In this document: positions 9,022 through 16,915 of the stretch, piece after piece
Layout: every line of letters starts with the position of its first letter
Position numbering within the stretch: position 1 is the stretch's first letter
Assembly (NCBI RefSeq): GCF_009725205.1
Contig: NZ_WNZY01000021.1
Coordinates: forward strand, 21,615-85,614
DNA from: Paenibacillus timonensis
GTDB taxonomy: Bacteria; Bacillota; Bacilli; Paenibacillales; Paenibacillaceae
Reading direction: 5' to 3'
DNA: 64,000 nucleotides
Made by a program: the position numbers and the translations under genes
The notes under the pieces: model-generated
What the model saw: only the letters and a program-made list of their open reading frames with translations
Told to the model about the DNA's origin: nothing
The model's database searches: none

Positions 9022-10153
9022 AAGGCGCTCATGGAGAATGCTGCTGATTGCTCTCGTAGCGGTATTGGCTCTCTCCGTCATGGCAGGATGCGGTAAGAAA
9101 GAAGCAAGCTCGGGAGGGAAAGATACGAGTAAGGTTATCGCTACGTACGAAGGCGGCGAAATCACGGAGAACGAATTTGACCGCGAGCAGCGGATCGTGT
9201 TAGCGCTCCAGCCACAAATGGAACAATTCATGCAAATGGAGGATTTCCGTCAGTATTTGATCAAGCAGGAAATCGCCTATGAATACCTCGAAACCAAAGC
9301 CGACGACAAGACCAAGGAAGCCGGCAAGAAAAAGGCGGAAGAGCAGTTCGATCAGATGAAGAAATCGAACGGCGAAGACAGCTTCAAACAAATGCTGGAC
9401 GCTCAGAAGATTACCGAAGCCGACTTCAAGAACTACATGGTACGGATCTATACCGTGATGGAAGGCGAACGGCAGAAGATCACCGAAGACGATGTGAAGA
9501 AGGAGTTTGAAGCGACGAAACAGGATTATACGACGGCATCGGTTCGTCATATCCTGATCAACTTCACCGATCCGGACGGCAAAGAGCGCACTTCCGAGGA
9601 TACGCTGAAGCTGGCGAAGGAAGTCAAAGCGAAACTGGACAAGGGTGAGGACTTCGCGGCCTTGGCCAAACAGTATTCCGAAGACCCAGGCTCCAAGGAC
9701 AACGGCGGTTTGTACGAAAATGTGGAGGTCAGCAATTGGGTTGAAGCCTTTAAGCAAGCGGCCTTGACTCAACCACTTAACCAAATCGGCGAACCGGTGG
9801 AGACCGAATACGGTTACCACATTATTCGCGTGGAAGCTCGGACCGAGAAGAAATACGAGGATTTGACCCAAGAACAGAAGGACATGATCCAAACGACACT
9901 CGCTTCGAATAAATTGGACGAGTTCATGTCGGGCGATCTGGAGAAGAAGATCATCAAGAAGATCGAATTGCCTAAAGTGGAAACCAGCACCGGTGAAAAC
10001 GGCACGAATGCAGGAACCAATGCAGGCAATGGAACGAATGCAGGGACCGACGCAGGTAAAAATGCCGGTACCGAGGGTTCCGGCAACGCCGGAACGAGCG
10101 GCAATGGCGCTACCAACGACGCTGGCACCAACGGCGGCAATACGAGCAAATAA
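9008..10153 (+). CDS. PrsA/SurA-like peptidyl-prolyl isomerase lipoprotein
   Basis: A membrane-anchored extracytoplasmic foldase that would help secreted proteins fold. ATG 9008 lies inside the last codons of mfd, with GGGGAA upstream; an earlier in-frame start would add a run of residues ahead of the signal peptide. Residues 1-26 form a lipoprotein signal peptide with lipobox VMAGC. A SurA-like N-terminal region follows, then a parvulin domain (about 170-270: SVRHILINF, FAALAKQYSEDPGS, GYHIIRVEA). The last ~50 residues are low complexity (Asn, Gly, Thr, Ala repeats such as NAGTNAGNGTNAG) and probably a flexible wall-spanning or surface tail. B. subtilis has a PrsA-like yacD nearby, but after hslO, not here. 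Confidence 0.9.
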   Translation: MFQSKRRSWRMLLIALVAVLALSVMAGCGKKEASSGGKDTSKVIATYEGGEITENEFDREQRIVLALQPQMEQFMQMEDFRQYLIKQEIAYEYLETKADDKTKEAGKKKAEEQFDQMKKSNGEDSFKQMLDAQKITEADFKNYMVRIYTVMEGERQKITEDDVKKEFEATKQDYTTASVRHILINFTDPDGKERTSEDTLKLAKEVKAKLDKGEDFAALAKQYSEDPGSKDNGGLYENVEVSNWVEAFKQAALTQPLNQIGEPVETEYGYHIIRVEARTEKKYEDLTQEQKDMIQTTLASNKLDEFMSGDLEKKIIKKIELPKVETSTGENGTNAGTNAGNGTNAGTDAGKNAGTEGSGNAGTSGNGATNDAGTNGGNTSK

Positions 10154-10164
10154 GCAAGACAAGG

Positions 10165-10196
10165 AAGCAACGCGGAGGAAATCGCGTTGCTTTTTT
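10165..10196 (+). terminator. Terminator after the PrsA-like gene
   Basis: GCAACGCG (10167-10174) and CGCGTTGC (10183-10190) form a perfect stem followed by six T. Confidence 0.92.
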
Positions 10197-10253
10197 GTGC
10201 GGGCTTTTTTACCTATACACGGACCTTCGTTTAAAATCATGGTTCATTATGAT

Positions 10254-10283
10254 GAATAAGGTGTTCGCCCGGGATGAATACTA
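10254..10283 (+). promoter_or_regulatory. Candidate sigma-G-type promoter before spoVT
   Basis: GAATA (10254-10258) and AATACTA (10277-10283), 18 nt apart, resemble the sigma-G -35 (GHATR) and -10 (CATNNTA) elements. B. subtilis spoVT is sigma-G dependent. The site lies about 175 bp upstream of the start, which is far, so this is tentative. The rest of 10197-10459 shows no gene. Confidence 0.35.
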
Positions 10284-10459
10284 TGGTCATAATCACAGAA
10301 CAAGCCATCCCTGTCCCCACCTTCGGCCGCTCGTTTTGGCGAAGCTTATGGCGCATACATCTGTGTAAGCTGCAGATTACGTATAAAGTCCGATTAGGTG
10401 AAGCTTAAAGTAATTCAGCCGTAGTTTAAAACTTCTAAGAAAGCGGGGCATCAAGTGAA

Positions 10460-11002
10460 ATGAAAGCTACTGGTATTGTACGCCGTATCGATGATCTGGG
10501 CCGTGTTGTTATTCCTAAGGAAATTCGCCGCACCTTGCGGATTCGGGAGGGAGATCCCCTCGAAATTTTTGTGGACCGGGATGGAGAAGTGATTCTGAAG
10601 AAATACTCGCCGATCGGCGAATTGGGCGATTTTGCGAAGGAGTATGCGGAGTCGTTGTATGAGAGCACCGGTCATATTACCTTGATTTCGGATCGGGACA
10701 CGATCATTGCCGTTGCAGGAGCTTCCAAGAAGGAATACCTGGAGAAGCAAATCAGCATGCTGCTGGAGGGCAGCATGGACGGGCGGAAGATCATCATGGA
10801 GACCGAATCGGGGTCTTATGAGATGATTAAGGATCATCCGGAAAACATCTCCTCGTTCGTGATCGCACCGATTATTGCCGGCGGGGACCCGATCGGGACG
10901 GTGGTTCTGGTCAACAAGGATGATGCGGTCAAAATGTCCGATTTGGAATCGAAAATGTCCGAGACCGCAGCTGGTTTTCTGGCAAAACAGATGGAGCAAT
11001 AG
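10460..11002 (+). CDS. spoVT: Stage V sporulation regulator SpoVT
   Basis: SpoVT is a forespore transcription factor that adjusts sigma-G-dependent gene expression. The 180-aa product has an N-terminal swapped-hairpin AbrB DNA-binding domain (MKATGIVRRIDDLGRVVIPK at 1-20, then EIRRTLRIREGDPLEIF) and a C-terminal GAF-like domain (about 60-178). Length and order match B. subtilis SpoVT (178 aa). It stands alone, closed by a long terminator and followed by the yabM flippase gene as in B. subtilis. Confidence 0.97.
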   Translation: MKATGIVRRIDDLGRVVIPKEIRRTLRIREGDPLEIFVDRDGEVILKKYSPIGELGDFAKEYAESLYESTGHITLISDRDTIIAVAGASKKEYLEKQISMLLEGSMDGRKIIMETESGSYEMIKDHPENISSFVIAPIIAGGDPIGTVVLVNKDDAVKMSDLESKMSETAAGFLAKQMEQ

Positions 11003-11033
11003 AACCATAAATATCAATTATGGCGCATGGAGG

Positions 11034-11104
11034 AACTTACACACACCCGCTGTTTGGGGCGGACTTGATCCGTTCGAAGCTTACGAGGGATGTGTAAGTT
11101 TTTT
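11034..11104 (+). terminator. Long-hairpin terminator after spoVT
   Basis: AACTTACACA (11034-11043) and TGTGTAAGTT (11091-11100) form a perfect 10-bp stem closed by a 47-nt partly structured loop; the T-tract follows. Confidence 0.75.
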
Positions 11105-11193
11105 GCGTTTCGCCCGGGGAGAAATGGCGGCAACCCCCCGTTTCGTCTTATAATGGAACCTGTTAGCTTATTGATGAAGCAAAGTAGGTTGCC

Positions 11194-12858
11194 ATGATGG
11201 AAACGAAGGAAAATCTGCCCTCGAAGCTGCTGAGGGGAGCGGCCATATTGAGCGCGGCAGCTTTGATCACCAAGTTGCTGGGGATGCTGCAGAAGATCCC
11301 GCTGCAAAATATCGGGGGAGACGGCGTATTTGGCATTTATAATACGGTATATCCTTTTTATACACTATTGATTACGCTCACGACATCCGGCTTTCAGGCA
11401 GCGATTGCCAAGTTCGTCGCGGAACGACAAGCCCCGGGGTTGGAAAGGGAGCAAGGTGAGGTACTGCGGATTGCGGCGGTCATGATGGCGGTTTTGGGGT
11501 TCGCTTTTGCGCTGTTGCTCTATTTCGGGGCGCCGATCCTGGCGCAGTTGATCGGCAGTCGCCTGCTTGTTCCGGCCTTTCGCGGGGCGGCGCCGGCGCT
11601 GCTGCTTGTCCCGGTGGCTGCGGCGCTGCGGGGGTATTTTCAAGGCCACCAGAATATGACGCCGACGGCGGCCTCCCAGGTGATCGAGCAGGCCGTCCGA
11701 GTAACGGTCATGATCGTGCTGCTGTTGGGGTTAAGCCGATGGGGAGCCGGAGAGCCGGAACTGGCCGGCGGGGCGCTCATCGGCTCCTCGGCCGGTGCGG
11801 CCGCCGGGTTGGCGGTCATGCTGCTGTATTGGCGGAGGGCTTCTACTCGCCCAGTAATGGGCTTGCGCAAAGACGCTCTATCGCCGAAACGGGACGGGGC
11901 GCTGTTAGCCGATGGGAGTCGGATGTCGTCGCGATTAGGACATCGAAGAAAGCTTGTGTCCACGCTGTTAAAATATGCGCTTCCGATCAGCCTCGCTTCG
12001 CTGGCGGTTCCGCTGATTAGCCTGGTGGATACATTCACGTTGCCGCGGCTGCTCTCCGCCCACGGGGAGGAATTGCGAATCATGGCCCAGGTAGGCATCT
12101 ACAACCGGGGTATCCCGTTGGTTCAGCTGGTCACGATGTTGGCGACATCGCTGTCGGTGTTGTTTATCCCGGCGATGGCTGAGCTGCAGATGAACGGGGA
12201 CGCCGGGGCGATTCGGCGTCAGGTACAGGTGGCCTTGCGCTGGTTCTGGTTGATCGGCCTGGCGGCCTCACTGGGCTTGGCTCTGCTGGCTACGCCGATC
12301 AACGTGATGCTGTACGAGGATGCGGCGGGGTCGGCCACCTTGGCTTGGGTGGCCTGGACGGCTGCGCCCGGCGCGCTGGTCGCCGTTACGAGCGCCCTGT
12401 TGCAGGGCCTCGGCCACGTGCGCGCCCCGGCGCTGCACCTGCTCGCTGCGGCATTGCTCAAGACCGCGTTAAACGCGGTGCTCGTGCCGCAGCTTGGCAT
12501 CACCGGCGCGGCGATCGCCGGCGTCGCCGCCTACGGCGCGGCAGCGGCGCTGAACACCGCGCTGCTGCTGCGCCGGGTCCAGCTGCGTCCGCGCCTGCGG
12601 GACGCGGTGCTGCGCCCGGCGGCGGCCGCCCTGGCGATGGCCGCCGCGGTGCTGGCGCTGCGCCTCGCCGCCGCCGAGCTGCCTGCAGGCCGCGGGGTAG
12701 CCGCGGCCGTGAGCCTGCTCGGCGTGCTGCTGGGCGCAGCCGTGTTCGCCGCAGCCGTGCTGCGCACGCGGCTGCTTAGCGCGGCAGAGCTGGGCGCCCT
12801 GCCGCGGGTGGGCCCGAAGCTGCTGGCGCTGCTTCGGAAGCTGCGGCTGCTGCCGTAG
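11194..12858 (+). CDS. yabM: YabM/SpoVB-family polysaccharide flippase
   Basis: A 554-aa integral membrane protein of the MOP/MATE-like polysaccharide transport family that includes SpoVB and MurJ-type lipid flippases. The N-terminus (SAAALITKLLGMLQKIPLQN, residues about 22-41) is the typical first segment, and about 14 hydrophobic helices follow. Position between spoVT and the yabN homologue is that of B. subtilis yabM. Substrate is unproven; cell-wall or spore-wall lipid-linked precursor is the family expectation. The last third (about 12,400-12,850) is markedly richer in G+C and in Ala, Leu and Arg codons than the rest. An internal charged loop near residues 215-255 is longer than usual. 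Confidence 0.88.
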   Translation: MMETKENLPSKLLRGAAILSAAALITKLLGMLQKIPLQNIGGDGVFGIYNTVYPFYTLLITLTTSGFQAAIAKFVAERQAPGLEREQGEVLRIAAVMMAVLGFAFALLLYFGAPILAQLIGSRLLVPAFRGAAPALLLVPVAAALRGYFQGHQNMTPTAASQVIEQAVRVTVMIVLLLGLSRWGAGEPELAGGALIGSSAGAAAGLAVMLLYWRRASTRPVMGLRKDALSPKRDGALLADGSRMSSRLGHRRKLVSTLLKYALPISLASLAVPLISLVDTFTLPRLLSAHGEELRIMAQVGIYNRGIPLVQLVTMLATSLSVLFIPAMAELQMNGDAGAIRRQVQVALRWFWLIGLAASLGLALLATPINVMLYEDAAGSATLAWVAWTAAPGALVAVTSALLQGLGHVRAPALHLLAAALLKTALNAVLVPQLGITGAAIAGVAAYGAAAALNTALLLRRVQLRPRLRDAVLRPAAAALAMAAAVLALRLAAAELPAGRGVAAAVSLLGVLLGAAVFAAAVLRTRLLSAAELGALPRVGPKLLALLRKLRLLP

Positions 12859-13030
12859 CATGGCTTGGCAGCCGCCACGCTCGGCCCGGCCCGATGATTG
12901 GCTTCTCAATTTCTATTTCGACCCAGGCAGTGATATAGTAAGAGGTAGCTTTCAAAGGTCTTTCGGGTCCGCTAGCCTACAAGTGAGCGGATCGATCGGC
13001 AAGTAGAACGGACAGGGAGTGAGCAACACC

Positions 13031-14527
13031 ATGAGCGCAACCATTACGGTGGTCGGCCTCGGCTCGGGGGATCCCGACCGGCTGACCTTGGGCAGCCTGA
13101 AGCGGCTGCAGGAGGCGGGAGAACGTTACGTCCGAACGAAGGATCATCCGGTCGTGGATTGGCTGGAGCAAACGGGCGTCGGCTTTGCTTCGTTCGATGA
13201 GGTTTATGAAGCGAAGGACGATTTTCCCTCCGTATACGAGGAGATTGTTACCCGGCTTTTAGCACGGGCCGAAGCAGGTGGAGATGGGGAGAAGATTATA
13301 TACGCCGTCCCCGGACATCCGCTGGTCGCCGAAGCGACGGTCAAGCTGCTGCGGGAGCGCTGCCCAGAGAGGGGCATCCCACTCGACATTATTGGCGGAG
13401 AGAGCTTCTTGGACGAGGCGTTCGTTCGCCTTGGTTTTGATCCGATCGAGGGCTTTCTGCTGTTGGATGCCTCGGAGGTGGGCGGGGCGGCGATTGATCC
13501 TAGACGGCATACGTTGATCGGGCAAGTTTATGACCAGTTGACCGCTTCGGAAGTGAAGCTGGGGCTGATGGAGCTGCTGCCCGACGATTATCCGGTGGTC
13601 GTGGGACATGCCCTTGGCGTCGCAGATCAGGAGCGAATTGAGCGGGTGCCGCTATTTGAGTTAGACCGAATCGACGGCTACGGTAATCTGTCACTCGTTT
13701 ACGTGCCTGCCAGCGAGGATGAATCCTTGCGCATCCGCAGCTTTCAGCGGCTTCATGAAATCGTGTCGATTCTGCGCAGCCCGGGGGGATGTCCGTGGGA
13801 CCGCGAGCAGACGCATGAATCGATCCGCAAGAACCTTATCGAAGAAACCTACGAAGTGCTGGAGACGATCGACGACGACGATCCCGACCATATGCGTGAG
13901 GAGCTCGGCGATCTGCTGCTGCAAATCATGCTCCACTCCCAGATGGAGGAGGAGACCGGCGCATTTACGGTGTATGACGTTATCCAGGAGCTGAATGAGA
14001 AGCTGATATACCGTCATCCGCACGTGTTCGGCAATTTGAGCGCGGAGGACGCCGAGGCGGCGCTGAACAACTGGGAAGCGATGAAAGCCGAGGAGAAGAA
14101 GCGCAAAGGTATCGAACCCGAACGCCAATCGGCGATCAGCGGGGTACCGCGGGATTTGCCGGCTTTGATGAAGGCGTACAAGCTCCAGAAAAAGGCGGCC
14201 AAGGCCGGTTTCGACTGGGAGGACATCGACGGCGTCTGGTCCAAGCTGGAGGAGGAAATCCACGAGCTGAAAGAGGCCATTGCGCAAAAGCAAGATCCTG
14301 AGTCGCAAGAGCTGGAGCTGGGTGACGTGTTGTTTTCGGTCGTGAATGCCGCCCGTTACATCGGGGCCGACCCGGAGCAAGCCCTAACTCGAACAATTCG
14401 CAAATTCACATCGCGCTTCCATTACGTTGAGGAACGGCTTCGCGAACTGGGGAAAACCCCCGGCGACAGCACGTTAGCAGAAATGGACGTTTTATGGGAT
14501 GAGGCTAAGTCGAAAGAACGGGAATGA
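13031..14527 (+). CDS. mazG: MazG-family NTP pyrophosphohydrolase fused to a tetrapyrrole-methylase domain (YabN)
   Basis: The 498-aa protein joins an N-terminal SAM-dependent tetrapyrrole methylase-like domain (about 1-225, VVGLGSGDPDRLTLG) to a C-terminal MazG nucleoside triphosphate pyrophosphohydrolase. MazG motifs are clear: LRSPGGCPWDREQTH, then EETYEV and EELGDLLLQI (metal-binding Glu/Asp). A second MazG repeat follows at about 385-480 (EEEIHELKEAI, LELGDVLFSV). The family degrades non-canonical NTPs; the methylase half has no assigned substrate. ATG 13031 has GGAGTGA 7 nt upstream, better placed than the upstream GTG 13019. Confidence 0.93.
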   Translation: MSATITVVGLGSGDPDRLTLGSLKRLQEAGERYVRTKDHPVVDWLEQTGVGFASFDEVYEAKDDFPSVYEEIVTRLLARAEAGGDGEKIIYAVPGHPLVAEATVKLLRERCPERGIPLDIIGGESFLDEAFVRLGFDPIEGFLLLDASEVGGAAIDPRRHTLIGQVYDQLTASEVKLGLMELLPDDYPVVVGHALGVADQERIERVPLFELDRIDGYGNLSLVYVPASEDESLRIRSFQRLHEIVSILRSPGGCPWDREQTHESIRKNLIEETYEVLETIDDDDPDHMREELGDLLLQIMLHSQMEEETGAFTVYDVIQELNEKLIYRHPHVFGNLSAEDAEAALNNWEAMKAEEKKRKGIEPERQSAISGVPRDLPALMKAYKLQKKAAKAGFDWEDIDGVWSKLEEEIHELKEAIAQKQDPESQELELGDVLFSVVNAARYIGADPEQALTRTIRKFTSRFHYVEERLRELGKTPGDSTLAEMDVLWDEAKSKERE

Positions 14528-14711
14528 TGGGAGAAAAGGCCTAAATTTCGGTTTTTTTGCGAAAAAAACAAAAAAAAAGTTCCAAGCAGTGCAGGATTTT
14601 TAAAATCAAGCAAGAATACTCATACAAAGATAACCATCTGGCCCTGGACAGGCCTAGTGCCTGTAGTGCCAAGGTATCACCTATTTCTTTTATTATTGGG
14701 AGGCATTATTA
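14528..14711 (+). other. hbs leader region with a small hairpin
   Basis: A 184-bp gap without a gene. It contains long T- and A-tracts (14550-14580) and a perfect 6-bp hairpin ACAGGC-CTAGT-GCCTGT (14648-14664) about 50 nt before hbs. I could not assign a clear sigma-A promoter. Confidence 0.4.
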
Positions 14712-14984
14712 ATGAACAAGACAGATCTGATCAACAACATTTCCAGCAAAAGCGGTTTGACAAAAAAAGACGTTGAATCCGTATTGAACGGTTTCCTCGG
14801 TGAAATTACCGATGCCCTTGCTGGCGGCGACAAAGTACAATTGATCGGCTTCGGTACGTTCGAAACTCGTAAACGCTCCGGTCGTACGGGCCGCAACCCG
14901 CAAACCGGCAAAACGATCGAAATCCCGGCTTCCAATGTTCCAGCATTCAAAGCGGGTAACAAACTTAAAGAAGCTGTAAAATAA
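14712..14984 (+). CDS. hbs: DNA-binding protein HU
   Basis: HU is the main nucleoid-associated protein, bending and compacting DNA as a dimer. The 90-aa product MNKTDLINNI...LKEAVK is full length. It has the beta-arm signature GFGTFETRKRSGRTGRNPQT (20 residues) and the intercalating Pro in NPQTGK. GGGAGG lies about 8 nt upstream of ATG 14712. The stop codon overlaps the rqcP start by one base, so the two are co-translated. Confidence 0.98.
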   Translation: MNKTDLINNISSKSGLTKKDVESVLNGFLGEITDALAGGDKVQLIGFGTFETRKRSGRTGRNPQTGKTIEIPASNVPAFKAGNKLKEAVK

Positions 14985-15265
14985 TGCGTCTTGATAAATT
15001 CCTGAAGGTATCGCGGTTAATTAAGCGGCGCACGGTGGCCAAGGACGTCTCCGAACAAGGCAGAGTCCTCATTAATGGGCGCGAATCCAAGCCGAGCAGT
15101 ACCGTTAAAGTTGGCGACGAAATCACGGTTCAATTCGGCCAGAAGCTGGTGACCGTGCGCGTTGAACGACTTGTCGAAACGACTCGTAAGGATGAAGCTG
15201 CGACCATGTATACCTTAATCAAGGAAGAGCCGATCGCGAAGGATACCGGTCTGGACTGGTCCTGA
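14984..15265 (+). CDS. rqcP: S4-domain ribosome quality-control factor RqcP (YabO)
   Basis: RqcP binds 50S subunits carrying obstructed nascent chains and, with RqcH, supports poly-alanine tailing of the stalled peptide. The 93-aa product is essentially an S4 RNA-binding domain: MRLDKFLKVSRLIKRRTVAK, GRVLINGRESKPSSTVKVGD. It overlaps hbs by one base. In B. subtilis it is followed at once by yabP; here a terminator and the 14-kb hydrogenase insertion intervene. Confidence 0.94.
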   Translation: MRLDKFLKVSRLIKRRTVAKDVSEQGRVLINGRESKPSSTVKVGDEITVQFGQKLVTVRVERLVETTRKDEAATMYTLIKEEPIAKDTGLDWS

Positions 15266-15280
15266 AATAGCGAAGCTCAG

Positions 15281-15315
15281 AGCATGTTCCGTTAACTCGG
15301 GACATGCTTTTTTTA
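15281..15315 (+). terminator. Terminator after rqcP
   Basis: AGCATGTTCC (15281-15290) pairs with GGGACATGCT (15299-15308) with a G-U pair, then a run of seven T. Confidence 0.92.
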
Positions 15316-15661
15316 TCTCCGACTAGGTTGTAAAAAATATCCTAGCTAAACTGTGAAATCGTGGTAATATATTAAATACACATTTACTAACGTTTTCGAT
15401 TAAGCACACCTGCTTCTTAGAAAACACCTCTGATCAACCTCATGTCGAAATTCAACGACGCTGCAACCGTAGCACGCATCTACGAACCGAAATCACACCC
15501 ATCGATCAAACAACAGTCGAACTAACGATCCTATTCATTGTACGGAACAAAGTATGAAGCAACAAACGAACCCAACGACATGCCCATTTCTTCGCTCAGA
15601 CTGCAGCTTTATCCTGAAACCGGGGTGATCTTATTCGCGAACATTAATTAAAACGCTTACA
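15316..15661 (+). other. Non-coding stretch at the left edge of the hydrogenase insertion
   Basis: About 350 bp without a gene. It starts A/T-rich, with an extended -10-like TGGTAATAT near 15,361-15,370. From about 15,410 to 15,600 it becomes A- and C-rich with few T or G on this strand (repeated CAAAC, CAACGA-type words). I see no palindrome or direct repeat that marks an attachment site. It could be a long leader for hydE or decayed sequence. Confidence 0.4.
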
Positions 15662-15679
15662 AAGTGAAAATATTCACAA
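15662..15679 (+). promoter_or_regulatory. Rex-like (or Fnr-like) box upstream of hydE
   Basis: AAGTGAAAATATTCACAA has the Rex core GTGAA-N4-TTCAC of the consensus TTGTGAAATATTTCACAA. It also fits an Fnr/Crp pattern with one mismatch (AGTGA-N6-TCACA). It lies 83 bp before hydE. With the possible -10 TATACA at 15716-15721 its centre would be near -57, which suits an activator at least as well as a repressor, so the regulator is not settled by this site alone. Confidence 0.6.
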
Positions 15680-15762
15680 TTACTTCATTCATCATTTTTC
15701 ATGACAGCCATAGGGTATACAAAGGTCCATAATCCAGTTTATCCAAAAGGGATGATCGACTG

Positions 15763-16821
15763 ATGAAACAGCTTGTGCACAAGCTCTATGCCCGGAGAGA
15801 GCTCTCCAAGGATGAGCTCGTCTATTTGCTGGGGCATATGGATGTCGAAACCCGCGGGGAGCTCTTCCGATTTGCTCGTCTGAGACGGGAAGAGGCTTAC
15901 GGGAACAAGGTGTACATGCGCGGCTTGATCGAATTTTCGAGCTACTGCCGGCAGAACTGCTTGTATTGCGGGTTGCGGGCCGGCAATCGCGACGCTGAGC
16001 GTTACCGGCTCAGTCCCGAGGAAATACTCGAATGCTGCCGGGAAGGGTATGGGCTGGGTTTCCGCACATTTGTGCTCCAAAGCGGCGAGGACCCCTGGTA
16101 TACGGCCGATCTGCTGGCTGCCTTAATCCGGGAGATCAAATCGGAGTTTCCGGATGCGGCTATCACCTTGTCGATTGGCGAACGGGAGGAGGAAACCTAC
16201 CGTTTGCTGTATGAAGCGGGGGCGGATCGCTTTTTGATGCGTCACGAAACCGCTTCCCGAAGGCTATATCAATTTCTGCATCCATCCATGTCTTTTGATC
16301 ACCGGCGCAAGTGCCTAGAGACGCTGCAGTCGATCGGTTATCAGGTGGGTGCAGGGTTCATGGTCGGGCTGCCCGGCCAAACCGCGGAGGATTTAGCGGA
16401 GGACATGAATTATCTGAAGACGTTAAATCCGGATATGATCGGCATCGGGCCGTTTATTCCTCATGATCGGACCCCGCTTGGTGAGGCGAAAGCTGGATCT
16501 TTGGAGGATACGCTGATCATGGTGGCCCTAACTCGCCTATTCATTCCCGATGCTTTAATTCCCGCAACGACCGCACTCGGCACGTTAAACCCCGAAGGCA
16601 GAGAATTGGCGCTGAAGGTTGGGGCTAATGTGGTCATGCCTAACCTGTCCCCTGTCTTCGTTCGCCAGAAATATGCCCTGTACAACAACAAAATCTGTAC
16701 GGGAGACGAATCTGCGCAATGCAGGCACTGCCTTGAGCTCCGGATTGGAGCCGCGGGATTCTCCGTAGATATGGGAAGGGGGGACAGCCTGAAGGCGGCA
16801 GGTACGCGCCGCCATGCATAA
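15763..16821 (+). CDS. hydE: [FeFe] hydrogenase H-cluster maturase, radical SAM HydE
   Basis: HydE processes the HydG-made Fe(CO)2(CN)-cysteine synthon on the way to the binuclear [FeFe] subcluster. The 352-aa product has the radical-SAM cluster motif CRQNCLYC (Cx3Cx2C, about residues 63-70). A second Cx7Cx2C set (CTGDESAQCRHC, about 305-316) matches the accessory cluster of Thermotoga HydE, which many homologues lack. GLIEFSSYC and MVGLPGQT are family-typical. ATG 15763 has AAAAGGGA about 10 nt upstream. It is the first gene of the insertion and is separated from the PFOR genes by a 94-bp gap with its own operator, so it may be a separate transcription unit. Confidence 0.93.
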   Translation: MKQLVHKLYARRELSKDELVYLLGHMDVETRGELFRFARLRREEAYGNKVYMRGLIEFSSYCRQNCLYCGLRAGNRDAERYRLSPEEILECCREGYGLGFRTFVLQSGEDPWYTADLLAALIREIKSEFPDAAITLSIGEREEETYRLLYEAGADRFLMRHETASRRLYQFLHPSMSFDHRRKCLETLQSIGYQVGAGFMVGLPGQTAEDLAEDMNYLKTLNPDMIGIGPFIPHDRTPLGEAKAGSLEDTLIMVALTRLFIPDALIPATTALGTLNPEGRELALKVGANVVMPNLSPVFVRQKYALYNNKICTGDESAQCRHCLELRIGAAGFSVDMGRGDSLKAAGTRRHA

Positions 16822-16873
16822 TATGCGCATTTGTGGGCGGATTGACCGAACAAGAGATTTCTTTCGCTATTAT

Positions 16874-16891
16874 TCGTGAAATATTTCACAA
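16874..16891 (+). promoter_or_regulatory. Rex operator upstream of the PFOR-hydrogenase operon
   Basis: TCGTGAAATATTTCACAA matches the Bacillota Rex consensus TTGTGAAATATTTCACAA at 17 of 18 positions. It lies just downstream of a possible -10 (TATTAT, 16868-16873) with TTGACC at 16842-16847 (20-nt spacer, long). That position fits a repressor. It ends 24 bp before the start codon of the PFOR gamma-delta gene. Confidence 0.8.
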
Positions 16892-16915
16892 CTAAACGTA
16901 GAGGAGACATGGCGA

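Noticed and set aside
9200..10240. 346-aa open frame on the minus strand opposite the PrsA-like gene
   Set aside because: It is the complement of a clearly coding gene, with no ribosome site and skewed composition. The forward frame has a signal peptide, a parvulin domain and a terminator.
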